From Echinococcus granulosus (Eukaryota > Platyhelminthes > Cestoda > Cyclophyllidea > Taeniidae), in the NCBI RefSeq assembly GCF_000524195.1, contig NW_020170445.1, positions 2,019 to 66,018 of the forward strand: a stretch of 64,000 nt of DNA, read 5' to 3'. Position numbers and translations under genes: made by a program. Shown one piece after another: positions 1-13,264 of the stretch. Every line of letters starts with the position of its first letter. The first letter of the stretch is position 1. The notes below the pieces were generated by a model, which was not told the origin of the DNA, did no database searches, and worked only from the letters and a program-made list of their open reading frames with translations.

Positions 1-3000
1 CTTCTAAGATAAGGCTTTTTATACGTACGTGCTTACAGGCCGTCCATTATCCAATTGGCATAGGTGAAAGCAGTTGACGTGTCATTCATCACGTTTTCTG
101 TCTCAAACACGACGACTTCGTCTTAAGATATTTTGTAGGGTATGAATTTGCCTTTGACAAGTTCATATTTGCAGCCAGCAAAGGGAAGTCACCCTGCGTG
201 CTTCCCAAAGAACAGTGACAGCGGAGTTGGCCAAGCAGAAGCCCTCTCATCAAATTAACTGCACTTTCCACCTCGCCTCACTTCACACCACCTCCATCTC
301 CACCTTGGCTACCAGACTGCTAATAAGTCACCTAAAGTAGCGCTCCAACTGATTTGGAAAGTTGCGCGATCCACCCACGTTATTTACCCAGCGCGTGAGC
401 ACAGTGGAGCAGTCAAGGTAGCGCCTTGCACAGAATAGTGAATTGCAAACTAGCCTCCTTTGCAAAGATCAACATGCCGATGCACGCAGATCCAAGATGC
501 ATTAATTAAACAATTTCTATGCTCATCTTCCTGCACGCAATTTTGGCCTCTTAGAAAGGCTCACATGAGGCTCAGCTTTTAAGTTAACTTCCAATTGAAA
601 TGCTTTTTGTTGGCCAACCTGACAGTCACGGTGAATCGAAGAATACAAATAGACTCGCTATCAGTATCACACATACGTGCCACCTGCACTTCATCTGGCT
701 ATGCTAACTGCTGTTTGCAATAAATCGTATGGGCAGAGATTGGTTGGGGATGAAAAAGAAAAGGCTAAAAATGGATGTAAAATGATGCCCCTAACCTGGA
801 GAGGCAGCAGCATTTGTCCAGCTTCTGATCGCCATATCTTCAAACTAGGCATGTATTTTAGGGGATCTCTTGATATCCAGCGTACAAAAGTCCTACTTTG
901 AAATTCCTGTCCTCTTAATATTGAGATTTTCGATATATGACACTTACAAATAGGAAGTAGATTACGGAAAACCCGCGCAAATTTGGTATAAATGTAATAA
1001 AAAGCAAAGAAATAGATTAATAAGCTTAACTTACTTTTAGGTCCCAAAATGCAGTGAAAAGAAAAAGAAAATTGAGAAAAAAAGCCCATTTCTGGATGGA
1101 TTTGGGGTGTGGCCTCATCTCCCAACCCAGTTTCTCCACCCGCACCATTACTATCCACACATCCAACCACCTGCGCAATATACAAGACATCGGCAACTGC
1201 GAAGAAGCAGAAAAAGAGGAGGCAGATCTGTAGCACCAAAGCCAACGTTTACTTCTATCCAACAGTGGCGGGAATGGCATTTAAAAGTGGTAGTTGTTGA
1301 GACCCTATATGATGTTTTCATTGTCATTTACCTCCTTGGTGATCCGTCAACACACATTTCCCCTTTCTGTCATGACCAAAGGTGGAACAAAAGATTTGCT
1401 GGGATTCACACTTATAATTGTGTGGGAGAGTGAGGAAATGACAAAGAGATGGAAGGATATCGAGTGGGAAGAAGCTTAAGGTAACAGTACAAACATGAAC
1501 TGGACAAGATGGAGGGATTTTGGCACAGTGCACTGCAATTTGGCCTGTTGCCACCTGAGGGCACATGAAGAAGTACAAGTGCGGGTTTGTCCTCGCACAG
1601 ACATGCGGCAGTCTATTCAACTATCAAAGCGCGCTCCATCCTTCCTATCGCCTTACCGAAGTTTGCGATCCATTTTAACGGTAAGCAGACGAACCCATCA
1701 TTGGTTATTCCCCCACTAGCATCCACTCACTACCCACCAAATACCTCCACAACAAGCACCACTTCAGCCCTGCAAGACCAGCCTTCCTCTGAGAGCTTTT
1801 TCTCATCCTAACACAGTCCAATCCAACTTCACAGTTTGCAAGAAGCACTACTCCTCCTTCTTCACCTCCAGAAGCATCCACTTGCAATACTACTCCTTCA
1901 GTAGAAGGGATGAACCCTTTTCCCAGACCAACGCGTGCTTCAGAAGATGAGAGGAGTTGATGGTGAGGGGAAAGGGAGATAAAGAAGTGCCTTCCCATCT
2001 TGAGGCACATTCTACGCATTTCCCCATTCCTCTCCACGTGATAAAAATTACTTTTCTTGGCACGTGGGAATCGCATGTGAAGTACACTCGACAACCGGCA
2101 AACAGAGGTGAGATGAGAAACAAGCATAAGGTCCCCCTTGAAAACGACTTCTTTTGCTTCGCCTCCATGCCTAACACAATAGAATCTCTTCAGACAAGTA
2201 ACGGCACATCATTGCTCTGTCCTTTTTCTCACTCACATAAATCATTTTTGATTTACAAAGGAAGATTAAGAAGTGACGTGGTTTATTTTCTGCTCCATTA
2301 AAACAAAAATTGTCTGGAAGGCAAGGATCCAATTCGTTTTAACAACATTCGCTACCATGGCTAATGAACACAGCATCGATTTCCAAGGAGGAGACAAGTT
2401 ATGACCGCCTGCTTACACCTACCCACATAAACCATTTATCTTTTGTAAGATCTCAGTATCACACCACCTGATGTTGCCCCTCCAGCCAATCCTCCGTACG
2501 CAAGGGACTGAAATCAGATGTGCAATAGAAAAAAACGAGAATTTTATAATGATGGCAGAGTCGGCAGATATCGCCTTCCTTTCTTTGCCGAAGTCTAGAA
2601 ATTAACTTGAGCAGTCCAGACTCAATGTCTGGCGCTACCTCCTCCGTCCCTCAACACCTCTTTCCACCCCAACAATGCGGAAAATTCTATGTGCACTTCT
2701 CCAGAAACTGTTCTCGGCCACTCTAAAATTTGGGGTAACCCCACCCACTGCCATTGAGGAATGTGGCAACCCATTGCCCCAAATCGTCATCATGCAGGCA
2801 ACACAGATGCAAACCAGAGAGTCTTTTCCTCGCGACTAAAATACGAAGTTTATGTTAGGAGTCTACAAGAAATGACAAAACACATCTTCCGTTTCGCATA
2901 CCTCCAACAAGAGACCAGAGATTCACCATCGTCCAGTTCGACCACAGTCAATCAAGTGTTTTCCTACTTTTCCTCACTTTTCTCCAACACTTATCACTTT

Positions 3001-3100
3001 CTTTGACTGATCTACCAGCTGCCATTCAGATCATCAACTTCATCGTCCCATTTGTGACACATATATGTGACGCTAGATGACGAAGATGCAAATAACTTAC
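1..3100. other. No supported gene; non-coding or intronic
   Basis: No reading frame here combines an ATG, good splice sites and recognisable protein sequence. The longest frames, 691-1245 and 1705-2127 on the minus strand, lie in skewed sequence and match nothing I know. The stretch may be upstream, intronic or 3' sequence of the minus-strand gene whose exon lies at 3101-3238. Confidence 0.5.
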
Positions 3101-3238
3101 CGTTTCTGGTTACTACAGGATATCCATTGATAGCCACAACTTGTAGGACTTGAGCCCCGGGTTCTATCCCACCGGTGCCACTACCGCCCCCACTGCAAAT
3201 TCGAATTTGGCGTCCGCTCTCTCGAGCCCGATCTGTCA
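3101..3238 (-). CDS. Probable internal exon, unidentified protein
   Basis: This exon is 138 nt and open in one frame, flanked by a strong acceptor (T-rich tract then CAG) and a consensus donor (AACG followed by GTAAGT). Both boundaries are phase 1, so it is a symmetric 46-codon exon. The peptide carries a Gly-rich turn (SGGGSGTGG) followed by the strand-like segment VLQVVAINGYPVV, which is faintly PDZ-like or extracellular-domain-like. I do not recognise the family. It may belong to the same minus-strand gene as the exons near 7.4-8.0 and 13.0-13.3 kb, but nothing here proves that. Confidence 0.45.
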
Positions 3239-6200
3239 CTGAAAAAAGAACATGAATAAAAAACAAAATTAAGTGCTATGAAAATACATTGGATAGAAGC
3301 AGTTTTACCCGCCTAGCCGGACTTTTGCATAATGGACCTTTATTGTCCTTTTTGAAAAAAGAATATTTACAGTTGGAAGGACAAATAGCAGTCTGGCGAA
3401 TCAAGAGGCGTTGAACGTGACAAGAAATGCATCCAGCTAGCCAAATGCTACCTTGGGCTGCAGAACGTAAAACGCTGATAATGGAATGAAATTGTATGCA
3501 AATAGTATCAGAGGGGAAGGGAACAACAGCCGTCTTTTCCTACCCCACTTATAGTCAACAGGTAAATCTGCCTGCCGACTTGTCCGTCTGTTTGGACAAA
3601 ATCTGGGCAGCAGGGTTCAAAAACCCTCTTCTTGATGCAAGGAAAGCCCACTACTTTGGGTGGCAGCGACCACGAATTAATAAAAATATGGCATCATGAA
3701 ATTGGAAAAGGCAGAACATTATGCTTAACTGAAGGGGCTGACAAAAGGGCCAAAAGGAATGATAGTGGATCCACCTATGGTCTGATTTGTGCAGGTGATT
3801 GACAGGAAAGCAGTAGTTACATCCATGGTAAAGAAAAATGCCATTTCTTCCCCACTCCAAGGGAGAAATTTTCAATTAGTTTTCTGGTGATTCTAAACGC
3901 TTTCCCCTGTGGACTTCTGCAATCTCTCTTATCTTCAAGCCAACGTCTATATCGTTGGTTAGGGTCCATTGATCTGCTACCAACTGCTAACTCTGCAAGC
4001 GGAAAGCGCGCACCATGCCACCGTCCAGACAGGATTCATGTTTGTGTGTGTGGTGTAGTTCAGACGAATTTCCCGAATACCAAACAGTCAGAGGCCTAGA
4101 TCTATCCGGCCCCCCCCCCCACCCTTACTACCCAAGCTTGAGTGTAGGTAACCCTCACCTCTTCTGTTCATCACCGCATCCGATGCTAATTAGAATAGAC
4201 AATTAGGAAACAAAAGATCGAGACGGAAGGGAGGTGGCTAGGGAGAACGAGTGCTTACTTTTTTCCTTGTTGCTTGTGTTTGACCTCTGGAGACAAAACA
4301 CTTTGAAAAGAAGTCAAAATTAACAGCACGTCAGTCGCATTGAAAAGAGCGTGTGGGTAGGGACGATGGAAGAAGGGCAAACGGAAATCGTGATCATTTG
4401 ATGAAATATTGCAGAACCTTTGGGGAAGGTTGAATGGGGTCTGCTTGCTTGAACCAGAGATTAAAACGGTGCGCCAATTTGAGAACACAGGATGAAAAAG
4501 AAATCGAAAGAGAAAAATAGCCGATTTTTTCAAGAGAATAGAGTAGTCCACCCCAACTATCTTGATGAGCCACATCAGAGTGACAGAAATAATTAAGCAG
4601 CATGGAAAAAAAGAAACCAAATGTTGCCGTAAACCGAAATTGAATCGCATCTTCTCCAGGAGAAACATTTAGCAGTTGACTTGCCAAACTTCCAATCTCC
4701 CACTTTTCCCTTTCTTTGACAAGGAAATAGACGGAAAAATAGAATTTACGACTGGACGAAACACCTTTCCGCCCTGGTGGACCTCTCACAGACCTGTGAC
4801 ATAGAGAAAGTGGGAATCCTTTTTAAAGTACACCCACGCGGCAGATGTACTTTGCGCATTTTACAGCTTGACAATTTACCAGCCACATTGGGGTAAGGTG
4901 AAAGAACATCCATGGAAAGTGAATAATTCACTACACATTCCTACTTGGATAGGACAGAAAGTAGACAACAAAACCACCTATTTTAGGTGCATTTGGTGAA
5001 TTCAAAGCAAATGGAGAACATACGATGTCGCCATGGCGTGCATTAATGCGAAATTTTCAGTCTTCGCTGTCCAAATGGACGTTCTGCACCAGTCTGAGAG
5101 CGTCTCAGCCCCTCTGCACGACGCAGCTCCTAAACATTCTTCATTACTAATAATGCCAACGTCTTAAGAGATGTAACTCAGGGGGAATACATTAGTGACA
5201 GGGCCAAAGGAATGCTGCCAAAATGAACTAACTCTTGGGGTATAGAACAAGCTATCTACTGTTCGGCGGCCATTGAAATTCATACCATACCTCACCACTT
5301 CTTTATCCATTCTTTATGAAGTCTGAGGATCAATGCCCAAGTCTATAGCTTGACATTAGGGAAGAGGCTCTCCGGACGTATTGCACCCCGCATCAATCAG
5401 GAGAGCAGTCGTAAAATTCACTTGCCCTAAGACTTTGCTACTGCGCAAATCTACTCATACCTGGAGGGTCGTCGAGAGGCCTACCAACATAGGCGGATCA
5501 TAACTGACAAGGAATAACCCTATGGATAGGTGTAGGATTTTAGCATCTCTGACCATTAACGAATCGTAATTTGACGTAAAATTGAGCAAATTTTGGTATT
5601 TTCTTTGTAAATAAAATAATATCAGGCAACTAAATAATGGGAATTATTGGATAAACTCTCTTTTTCTTCTCCTCTCTCCTCTGCCTTTTCCTCTCCCTTC
5701 TTCACCCCCCTGGAACAAACCTCGAACACGCCAGACAGGGGAAACAGCATATGTCAAATTAATTGAGGACTTCCCAGCGATTTCATGAAGGTTGACGAGG
5801 GAGGGAGAAAAAGAATGACAAATTGCAGAAAGATAATACCAAAAAACGAAAATCGAGTCAATATTTAGAGATTTGATGTTGCCTTTTTTACAAAAAAGAA
5901 AAGTGGGGATTTTACAATCGAACTTCAAGGTAGGTAAGTAAAAGGCGGGACTCAAGGCTACCCTTTAATCGGGCAAAATTTTATACCGAAACGGGAAGTT
6001 TATTTCCTATTCAAGCTGCAAAAGGAGAAAATAAGTATTCAAACTTCAGATAAGCGAATGGTTAAAAAACAAAAATAAAGGCCGTCTCCACGTTGCTTGC
6101 CTTTTTTAGTACCGTCGCTCCGCACAAAAAAGTGAGGAATATGTACTTCCACTTCTTAAATGCCAAACGAAGAGTGAGAGAAAGGAGCAAGGGGCGTAAA

Positions 6201-7393
6201 ATTCGACCGAGTGTTTCTTTCAAAAGAGGATTAAAAACAAGAAAAGTACGCGATAGTAGAGATCTGTATTAGGATGAACTAAGCTTTTCCATCTGGGGGA
6301 AATTCCCACCTTTCGTAATTGTAAATCACTTTCTAAGCCCTAAAGTTGTGACAGTTCGGCATATTTTAAGGCACAATCCAGGAAAATGAACGAAGTGACA
6401 CTAAAAAAGCGCGCTTTTACCTTTTCGTTTCATATGAAATTATAGATTCTGCTTATAAACTTGATAAGTAGTACCGTGAATCATACAACGAAAAAAAGAG
6501 AACAAAAAATGCCGATGGTTTAAAAATGGCTCGTGCATTGAGGTTACCGCGATTTGGTGGTGTGACGCTCTATTCTTTCAACACCTCTGGCCAACGCTCC
6601 AGTTTATCAGCCCTTTCGGACATCTGTGGACAGATTTCACCTGTCTTTAGAGAGAAGGATGACCGGCCAGACTCATTCATTGATGACATCACAACAGGAG
6701 ATAAACCTAAGAAATCTGAATCCACGAAGACACACAAGCAAAGAAGCGTTTGGAATCAATCAAAACATAGAGGTCGACACCAAGCACCTTCATTCCCTAC
6801 TCATAATGACTTTTAGAGGGCCGAACATGTTGACACGCAGGTGGCCCCGGCGATTACGAGGCATGACGCTCCCAAGAGGCGGGAGGTCATGAGACCCAGA
6901 GGTACATCGGATTTCAGTCACCGTAGTTCCTTACCTTTGATAGCATTCAGCCAGCTCGAACTCCCACACTTTAAAAAGTCTTTAGAGGAAACTTAACCGT
7001 AACAATAGGTTACTCTTTTATTTAATTGGCTAGTCAGAGGTAAATAAGTAATATAAACACAAGAAGGGAAAAATTGCCAAAACAAAGTGGAATTCACTCC
7101 AGCTTTTGTATAAGTCCAGCAGATAAAATGCCAGAAAGTGCACAAAGGACAAGAAGGGAAGGAAAAACTTGGAAAAGGAGGTAAAAAATTATGCTATTAT
7201 AGTCGCCTCTATGATTGTCCACTGCCTTTGTAAAGCATCGCACAATATTTTAACTTAAAAAGGCATGACATTTAAGGCATGAAGGCAGTTAAGCCATCCC
7301 CAGATGTGGCATGCAGTGTGACCCATCTCTACTCAAAATAACGGTCGAGCACATCGAGGATGAAGTGAGATTGGACACCATTCGCCAAGGTAC
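3239..7393. other. Mostly non-coding; one poly-C tract
   Basis: An 11-nt C run lies at 4110-4120. A possible minus-strand exon fragment around 5720-5810 reads INLTYAVSPVWRVR in one frame, but its boundaries are weak. Nothing else here can be supported as a gene. Confidence 0.4.
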
Positions 7394-7998
7394 CAGACCG
7401 TAGAGGTGGTGAGTGTGCACACGGAATAGCTGTATGGTGCTCTCACCAAATTCGTAAAACCCGGACTCACGGATATGCAACTGCCGTCAAAACCAACCCA
7501 CAGCTCGAAAAGTTATCAACGACAGATCCCTTCACACCGAAACTAGATTGGAGCAATTAACTTTGGCTAGGAATTCGGCCAACTCAAGTCACATTTTCAC
7601 TTAAACATTCTTGGAAAACAAAGGTAGGAAATTCAGAGGCATTAATTTATGAGAGCCTACTGTCACGAAGATGTTTTGCTCACCGGGTGACTCGGAAGTT
7701 CCAACACGTTGAAGATGTGAGGTTGAGACACTCTGTTGTTGATGGTAGTGACAACGTCGGCTATCATCAGCACGATTTTGTGACAAGGAGGAGAAGTGCG
7801 TCTTAAATCGACAGTCGCCACCACCACCGAGAGCCTAAAAGGCAAAATTTGTTTCATCGGACACAAAAGTGAGACTGTTTTAATCTCTTCGTCCACATCG
7901 AGAGGATAAAGTTCTGTGCATGCCACAAAAAGGTCTGCGTCTTGCAGAGTAACCCAAGCGCAACTTTGATGGTAGAGCGGTTGAGCATACTTGGTCAT
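7394..7998 (-). CDS. Two linked exons, unidentified protein
   Basis: Exon 7684-7998 (105 codons) starts at an ATG at 7998 or at an acceptor just upstream, and ends at a good donor (CACCCG followed by GTGAGC). Exon 7394-7480 (29 codons) follows a CAG acceptor and ends before GTACCT. Both meet in phase 0, giving 134 continuous residues. The sequence is protein-like, with alternating hydrophobic strands (RLSVVVATVDL, KIVLMIADVV) and the segment ESGFYEFGESTIQLFRV, suggesting a beta-rich domain. No catalytic motif, signal peptide or transmembrane segment is visible and I cannot name the family. The next exon, at lower coordinates, must begin in phase 0 and was not found. Confidence 0.4.
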
Positions 7999-10900
7999 CC
8001 ACTTTTTTCACTACTTACTATGCAAAAAAGTTTTTTATAGGGAAAAGAGGTACGTGATGACTCACATCGTGAGGGGAAGTAAAAATTGGGTATAATTATG
8101 GACTTTAATGAGGCGAGGTGAGAGAGTTAAAATCGCTCCCACCTCCACGTAAGTTGTTTCCCTTTTTGTCGATGTTAAATATAACCGAAAATGATCCTAT
8201 ACAGATGACTGTTCTCCTGAAAAAGGAGTTAGCATGGAAGATTATTTCCAAACGAGTACCTCCAGGAGAACTACAAAGCATGGCTAAGTGAAAAGTTTCT
8301 CTCCTCCTCTGAAACGGAATAGCACCAGTTTTGGCCATGGGTCTTCCGATTTTCGCAGTATAACCTTCTTCCTAATTGTTCTAGTAAATACTAAAAGCAG
8401 GTTAGACAGCTTACGGTGGTTTGGCCAATCCACTTTTCAGTGATTCTTCAAGCGTCCAATGCCTCTAATACCAAAATTTTTTGACACAAACTTGGCATTG
8501 CTTAACACCCAAACAAGTTAACACACATTTAACAGCTTGGGCCATTTACAACTTGTCGGAGAACCGCCCACACATCCAAAGAACGATAATTCCACTTGGA
8601 TCACACACACACACACACACATTAATGCGCCGTTAACCACCCACAGGGAATGGATTGTTTTCTTTCATTATCTAAAAAAAGAAGAATCCCAGCCTCCTTG
8701 CGCCGGACCGGAAAAAGGACCTCGACGCGACGTAAAAATCAATAGAGCGCGTCCAGATGACACCGACACCGACAGTACGGTACAAATTGGGAGAGGGAAA
8801 GCAAAAGATGGATATTTTAATGCCTATAGATAAATCAACCAAGTTGTGGGAAGGGAAACGGACAGAGAGGATATCCTCTTTCCCTTTCCTAATAAAAATG
8901 AGGCAGATAAATAAACCCTAACTACGTTTCCATGATTGACAGTTGTAGAGGAAACAAAATCACAGGTTCTGTGGTGCAGAGGAGAAATCTGATTTGGCTA
9001 TAAAGGATTTTTAGATTTATTTTTTCATAAGAAATGAAAGATTTTAAATAGTTAATTTCGCCCTTTTTGTTTGAACAATTCACCGAGGAAACTAACAAGT
9101 AGCTATTTCGGCCCCAAAAAAAATCTTATTTATTAGAAATACGAAGTTAAAACATCTTTAAAGTGCTTAAAACAATTCAAATTATTTAATTTTTCTCATA
9201 AAAAACTATTAGTTCAGAGTTTCGCGGGGAATACTCCAAAACCTAAAATGTGGAAGGCAACTCTGAATTGCCCCCCCCCCCTCTCCAAGAGCAGACATAT
9301 TTGCCAAGAAAAAGGAAACAAAATTATTCCAATTAGAGTGGTTTTCAGTTGTTTTAGCTAATTGCCCACATAAATCTTCCCGTAGGATTGGAAAAGGAAG
9401 AAAAAAAAAAGGGGAGTCCTATATGATATATATAATTGCTGAACAATAAAACAAACAACCCTAGTCCTCCACTTTCTTTTAAGCAAAAAAAGGATTTCAC
9501 TTTAAGTTATTGTTTCAGCAGGAATGGGAGATATGAAGTATATTTGCCTTCAGGTGCTTTTTTGAGGCCTATCAATGTGCTACTGACCAACATGCGGCAT
9601 TGCTCCACCTCACCTGACCCAGCAACTCCATGAAGCAGTAGGCGAGGCAAGAAAAAAGAAGCCTGGCTCTTCCGTCTCATTCCTCTTTATAGGATGACGT
9701 TTGACGCCTACGTCATACCTGACATGCAGTCCGCACAAAATTCGCTTTGTGGAGCCTGATCTTAAACAACCGAAGTAAGCAAAGCTGTTTGTCTTCCATC
9801 AATAACAGGCTCCAGGGGTCTCGATTATCACCAAGGTAGCATTTTGGTTGATAGGCCGTCAAACCCTTTTATTTTTGCTGCATCACTATAAATGGGAGAC
9901 TAAAAACCCTAGCTATAGCAATTGGATGTCTTGCTTTTAGTGGCTAGGATGATGGGGTCTTGGAAAAAATGTAAGGAGAATGGGGAGAATGAGATGACGC
10001 AGTCTTACATTTCATCCTCAAGTCCAAATCCCCTCACGGGTAGGCGATCTTGCCTTGTTTTACAAAAATGAGTACCTTCTTCCTATTTCTTAGGGAGCAG
10101 TTTCCGTACGTTGAATTTCGTCAAGTAGATCTTCCCCATAATTGTTGATTGGGCAAACAGGTAAGTGAACGAATCATTCCTTCTACACTCAAAAGAGGAT
10201 GGTCCACTGAGGAGAAAGCAATGTGTGCCTTGTGCGGACATGATTGAAAATATGTTTGTTAGGAATAAAAATGGCACACCTCCATCACAATTCAGTCAGT
10301 CAACAAGTAAGCTAGAATTTATGGTGTTTAGTTTACAACGTGAAAAAAGGAGTAGAGATCAGCAAACTGACAGGTCCTGTGGCACCCATTCAGCGGCGGT
10401 CTTCCTTATGTCGCTCTACAGTTAATGTAGATGTAAACTAAGGGCATAAACACCATTCAGGCTGACCTCGATGATTTTTAAAGTCGACAGCGACATGGAA
10501 TTGCTTGTGATTGCAATGAAGAGGTCCTTCTCTTCCTCTGTAAATGATTTACTCATTCAAAGCAGATCTCCCAAGTTGCATTTTGAACGCTAAAAAATTG
10601 ATACGATGCCTCGGAACCGCAGCAACCGAGGACACCTGGGTTTAAAGGTCGGACAAACCTAACTATCATCATCCACCAGGTCCTCATTCAGCCGATACTG
10701 CATGATGTGAGGGTTAAAATTGAGTACATGGTGGAGAACTTTGTGCCCACTTATCTATGCTCTCATGAATTGAGAAGACCTTCTAAGGGTCACAAAATTT
10801 ACTATTTTTATTGCATAAACTAAAAATTTTTCAATCAACGAAATAAAAAAGCGCATACATTGTATGTGTAGTAGGAAAAATCCTCAAATTTGCAAAAAAA

Positions 10901-11417
10901 AATAAATCCAAATCCAGAAATACAAATTATTGTGTTTCGTGACAGGCAGAAATGCTTCACTTTTGACAGATAAATCGATGCAGAGCGAGAGAGGGGGGCG
11001 AGGGAAGCAGGACCAACCACAAAAAAGGAAGTTATTTTTTTTTCTTAAAAAGAGCCCTATCATTTCTGTGCAATGTCAATTTTTAGGACATTGGTTCGTT
11101 AGGTGGGAAAAAAATAGTAAACATTACTAAGGGAAAAGAGACCCCCCTCCAAGAACGCACGCTTTTTGACTTCCAACTTTAAGTGCACTTTACTTGACAG
11201 GTGACATCTGCTGGCAAATTCGCCTGCTTTACTGTTGCCAGTTAATGTTTCTCTAATTACATGATATTCATGGGGAATCTCTGTCGCATCTCAGTATCCT
11301 TCTCTCGTCAGTTTCATGTCCCTACCCTCGCGACCCTCTCCAACGTTGGAGAAAATTTAGCCAGTCAGAGATGCCTAGAAGTGCTAGATTGATGGTAGTG
11401 GTGGGCTGATTAGTTAC
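7999..11417. other. Non-coding; microsatellite and poly-C tract
   Basis: Contains a short CA repeat near 8602-8622 and an 11-nt C run at 9271-9281. A possible minus-strand exon with the acceptor CTCCTTTTTCAG lies near 8120-8220, but its donor is poor. Frames near 10.1-10.4 kb are short and unconvincing. Confidence 0.4.
8602..8622. repeat. CA dinucleotide microsatellite
   Basis: About ten CA units in non-coding sequence. Confidence 0.85.
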
Positions 11418-11654
11418 CAAATGTCCAAAGCACGGAGAAGGAAGACATCTGCGATGAGAGGTGGTTAAAGCTGGCTGACTGCCGATATCTCCCAAATCAA
11501 TCTGTCTCTGGGAGAGTTCGTATGGCAGAGGACGATATTGGGGAGGTTCAACCAAGTTCACTGTGCCTACCGCCATCAGCAAGCCTCTTCTTGCCTGTGC
11601 TGCGGTAGATGGCAATTCCCCCGAAAGATTTGTTACGGCCAGAGTAGGCAAGTT
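11418..11654 (-). CDS. Possible internal exon, unidentified
   Basis: This 237-nt stretch is open for 79 codons between a plausible acceptor (GCCTTAG) and a donor (GTAACT), both phase 0. The encoded peptide is rich in Pro, Ser and small residues, with segments such as VEPPQYRPLPYEL, so it is probably disordered. A second frame through the same exon is also open for part of its length, which weakens the call. It could be a tail exon of the TOM1-like gene upstream on this strand, but I see no TOM1 signature in it. Confidence 0.3.
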
Positions 11655-12897
11655 CTAAGGCCGCCACGCTACTTATGCGGATATTTCACCCGGTCTCCTA
11701 GGAAGTCCCGCAGCACATCATCTACCGACTTGACCTCTTTGGCAGTGCCACATTAAGCACACCTCAATTTCACTTTTCCAGAAGTCCACTGCATGAGCTT
11801 TCAAGCTCTTTCCAGAGAAGACGTGGGAAAAGTTTAGTTTTTGCCCATTTTGATACCCTCTGAGGTTGCGGATGGGAGAGAAGTGTAAGGGGTATGGGAG
11901 GGCTTTTAATTCACCTGATCCATTCGACGTCATTTAAACTGCAGTCTCAAAAAACTTGCCAAGACCCATCCTCCCTCTCCTCTCGCTCTTCCCACAACCC
12001 ATTAACTTAATCACGGATTTACATTTAAACATCGGCCTAATGGAAAACGAACTCAAGGAAACAAAGGTGACTTTGAATGAAGTACGACAAAGAGGAAAAG
12101 AAAGGGAAAGAAGAGGAGAAGAGTAAGGCAATTTTGCTAATGGTTTGATTGTTTTACGACGAGCAGCTTTTAAACTTGAATTTGCTATTTTTTTCTCTAT
12201 TTCCTTGAGGAGCCAAGTCTGAATGAAAAATAAAACAACCAACCAAAACAATTTCACCCAATGATTTGTGATTTTCGATAGACATCCATTGTCCAATAAT
12301 GAAAGCCGCGCGGCGGAAAGTGTAAACAAGTCTGACGAGTACTTTTAACTCCCAGCTATATTTACGAGCAAGAGGGTAGATGATATCTCCTTTCCTCAAA
12401 CTAAAAAAATGAAATTTTAGGGGCATATACAAGCTAAGAGGAAAAAGTAATTAAAATCAGGCTACACTCCTTATGGCCACGACTGCATTAATACTTTCAA
12501 ATACCTTTTCCCTCCTCTCGTACACTACTGAATAAACAAGTACTACGGGCAAACGCAATGTGCTATTTGAGGCGCAAAAAATCATGAACGCATATTCAAA
12601 AGAAATATCTTGGATATGCAGGTTATTTTTCTAACTTTGAAGATTGAGAAAAGACCTCTTAGAGGAAGGTCAGCCACCATACGCTCCAGGTGTTTTGGCG
12701 GTCTACCTAAAGTTGGCTCTTTAACAAATAAGGAAACTGAACAAGCGTCTTTGTCTTCTTCACGCCTAGAAGATACTACAATGTTTTAAACTCAACCAAG
12801 ATGTTTGTGCCGCACATACGTTTCTGAGGCAATAAAAAAAGGCTAGAGAAAAAAGTAATATCACAACTTGGAAGAGAAGGAAACATGTCTTTTGCAT

Positions 12898-12932
<35 letters not shown>

Positions 12933-13021
12933 CATATTTTCTGTCGCCAGAGTTGGGCAGAAAAAAAAAGGGGGGAGGAGATGGAGCACGGTTAAAAACC
13001 ATGCTAAATCGGCAAACTTAC
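11655..13021. other. Non-coding with a CA/TA microsatellite
   Basis: A compound CA/TA repeat lies at about 12897-12932. A minus-strand frame at about 12600-12775 is open for some 60 codons after an AG acceptor, but two frames are open and no donor stands out, so it is not called. Confidence 0.4.
12897..12932. repeat. Compound CA/TA microsatellite
   Basis: A CA tract runs directly into a TA tract. Tracts of this kind are prone to length change and would be a natural polymorphic marker. Confidence 0.9.
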
Positions 13022-13264
13022 TCCACTCGTAAGTCGACGAAATGTGCTGGCCAATTTGGTGGAACGAGATGTAGCACTTGATGAGACGGGTCGTTTCATC
13101 TAGACGCGGAAGAAGAATTAGAGATAAATGGAGCATCAAAAACTCGGCCTCCACCGAGTGCACCAGCGAAATATCTACCTCGTAGGCGGGAGGTGTTGGA
13201 AACAGACTCTGTACCCCTCACCTACAAATGCACACATCTTTGCCTGTCCCCTGACGTTTTGGAT
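13022..13264 (-). CDS. Two linked exons, unidentified protein
   Basis: Exon 13222-13264 (14 codons plus one base) follows a CCCACAG acceptor and ends at GTGAGG. Exon 13022-13174 (153 nt, phase 1 at both ends) follows a GGTAG acceptor and ends at GTAAGT. Joined, they read 65 residues without a stop. The second exon is strongly helical and hydrophobic (EFLMLHLSLILLPRL, then TRLIKCYISFHQIGQHI), so a helical-repeat fold or a membrane-associated helix is possible. I cannot identify it, and its relation to the TOM1-like gene upstream is unknown. Confidence 0.4.

Noticed and set aside
691..1245. Minus frame of 184 codons with a signal-peptide-like start
   Set aside because: The frame begins at TTG, not ATG, and the hydrophobic stretch coincides with a pyrimidine tract ending in CAG that looks more like a splice acceptor. 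The remainder is not protein-like.
1705..2127. Minus frame of 140 codons
   Set aside because: No ATG context, splice sites or recognisable composition; adequately explained by base skew.
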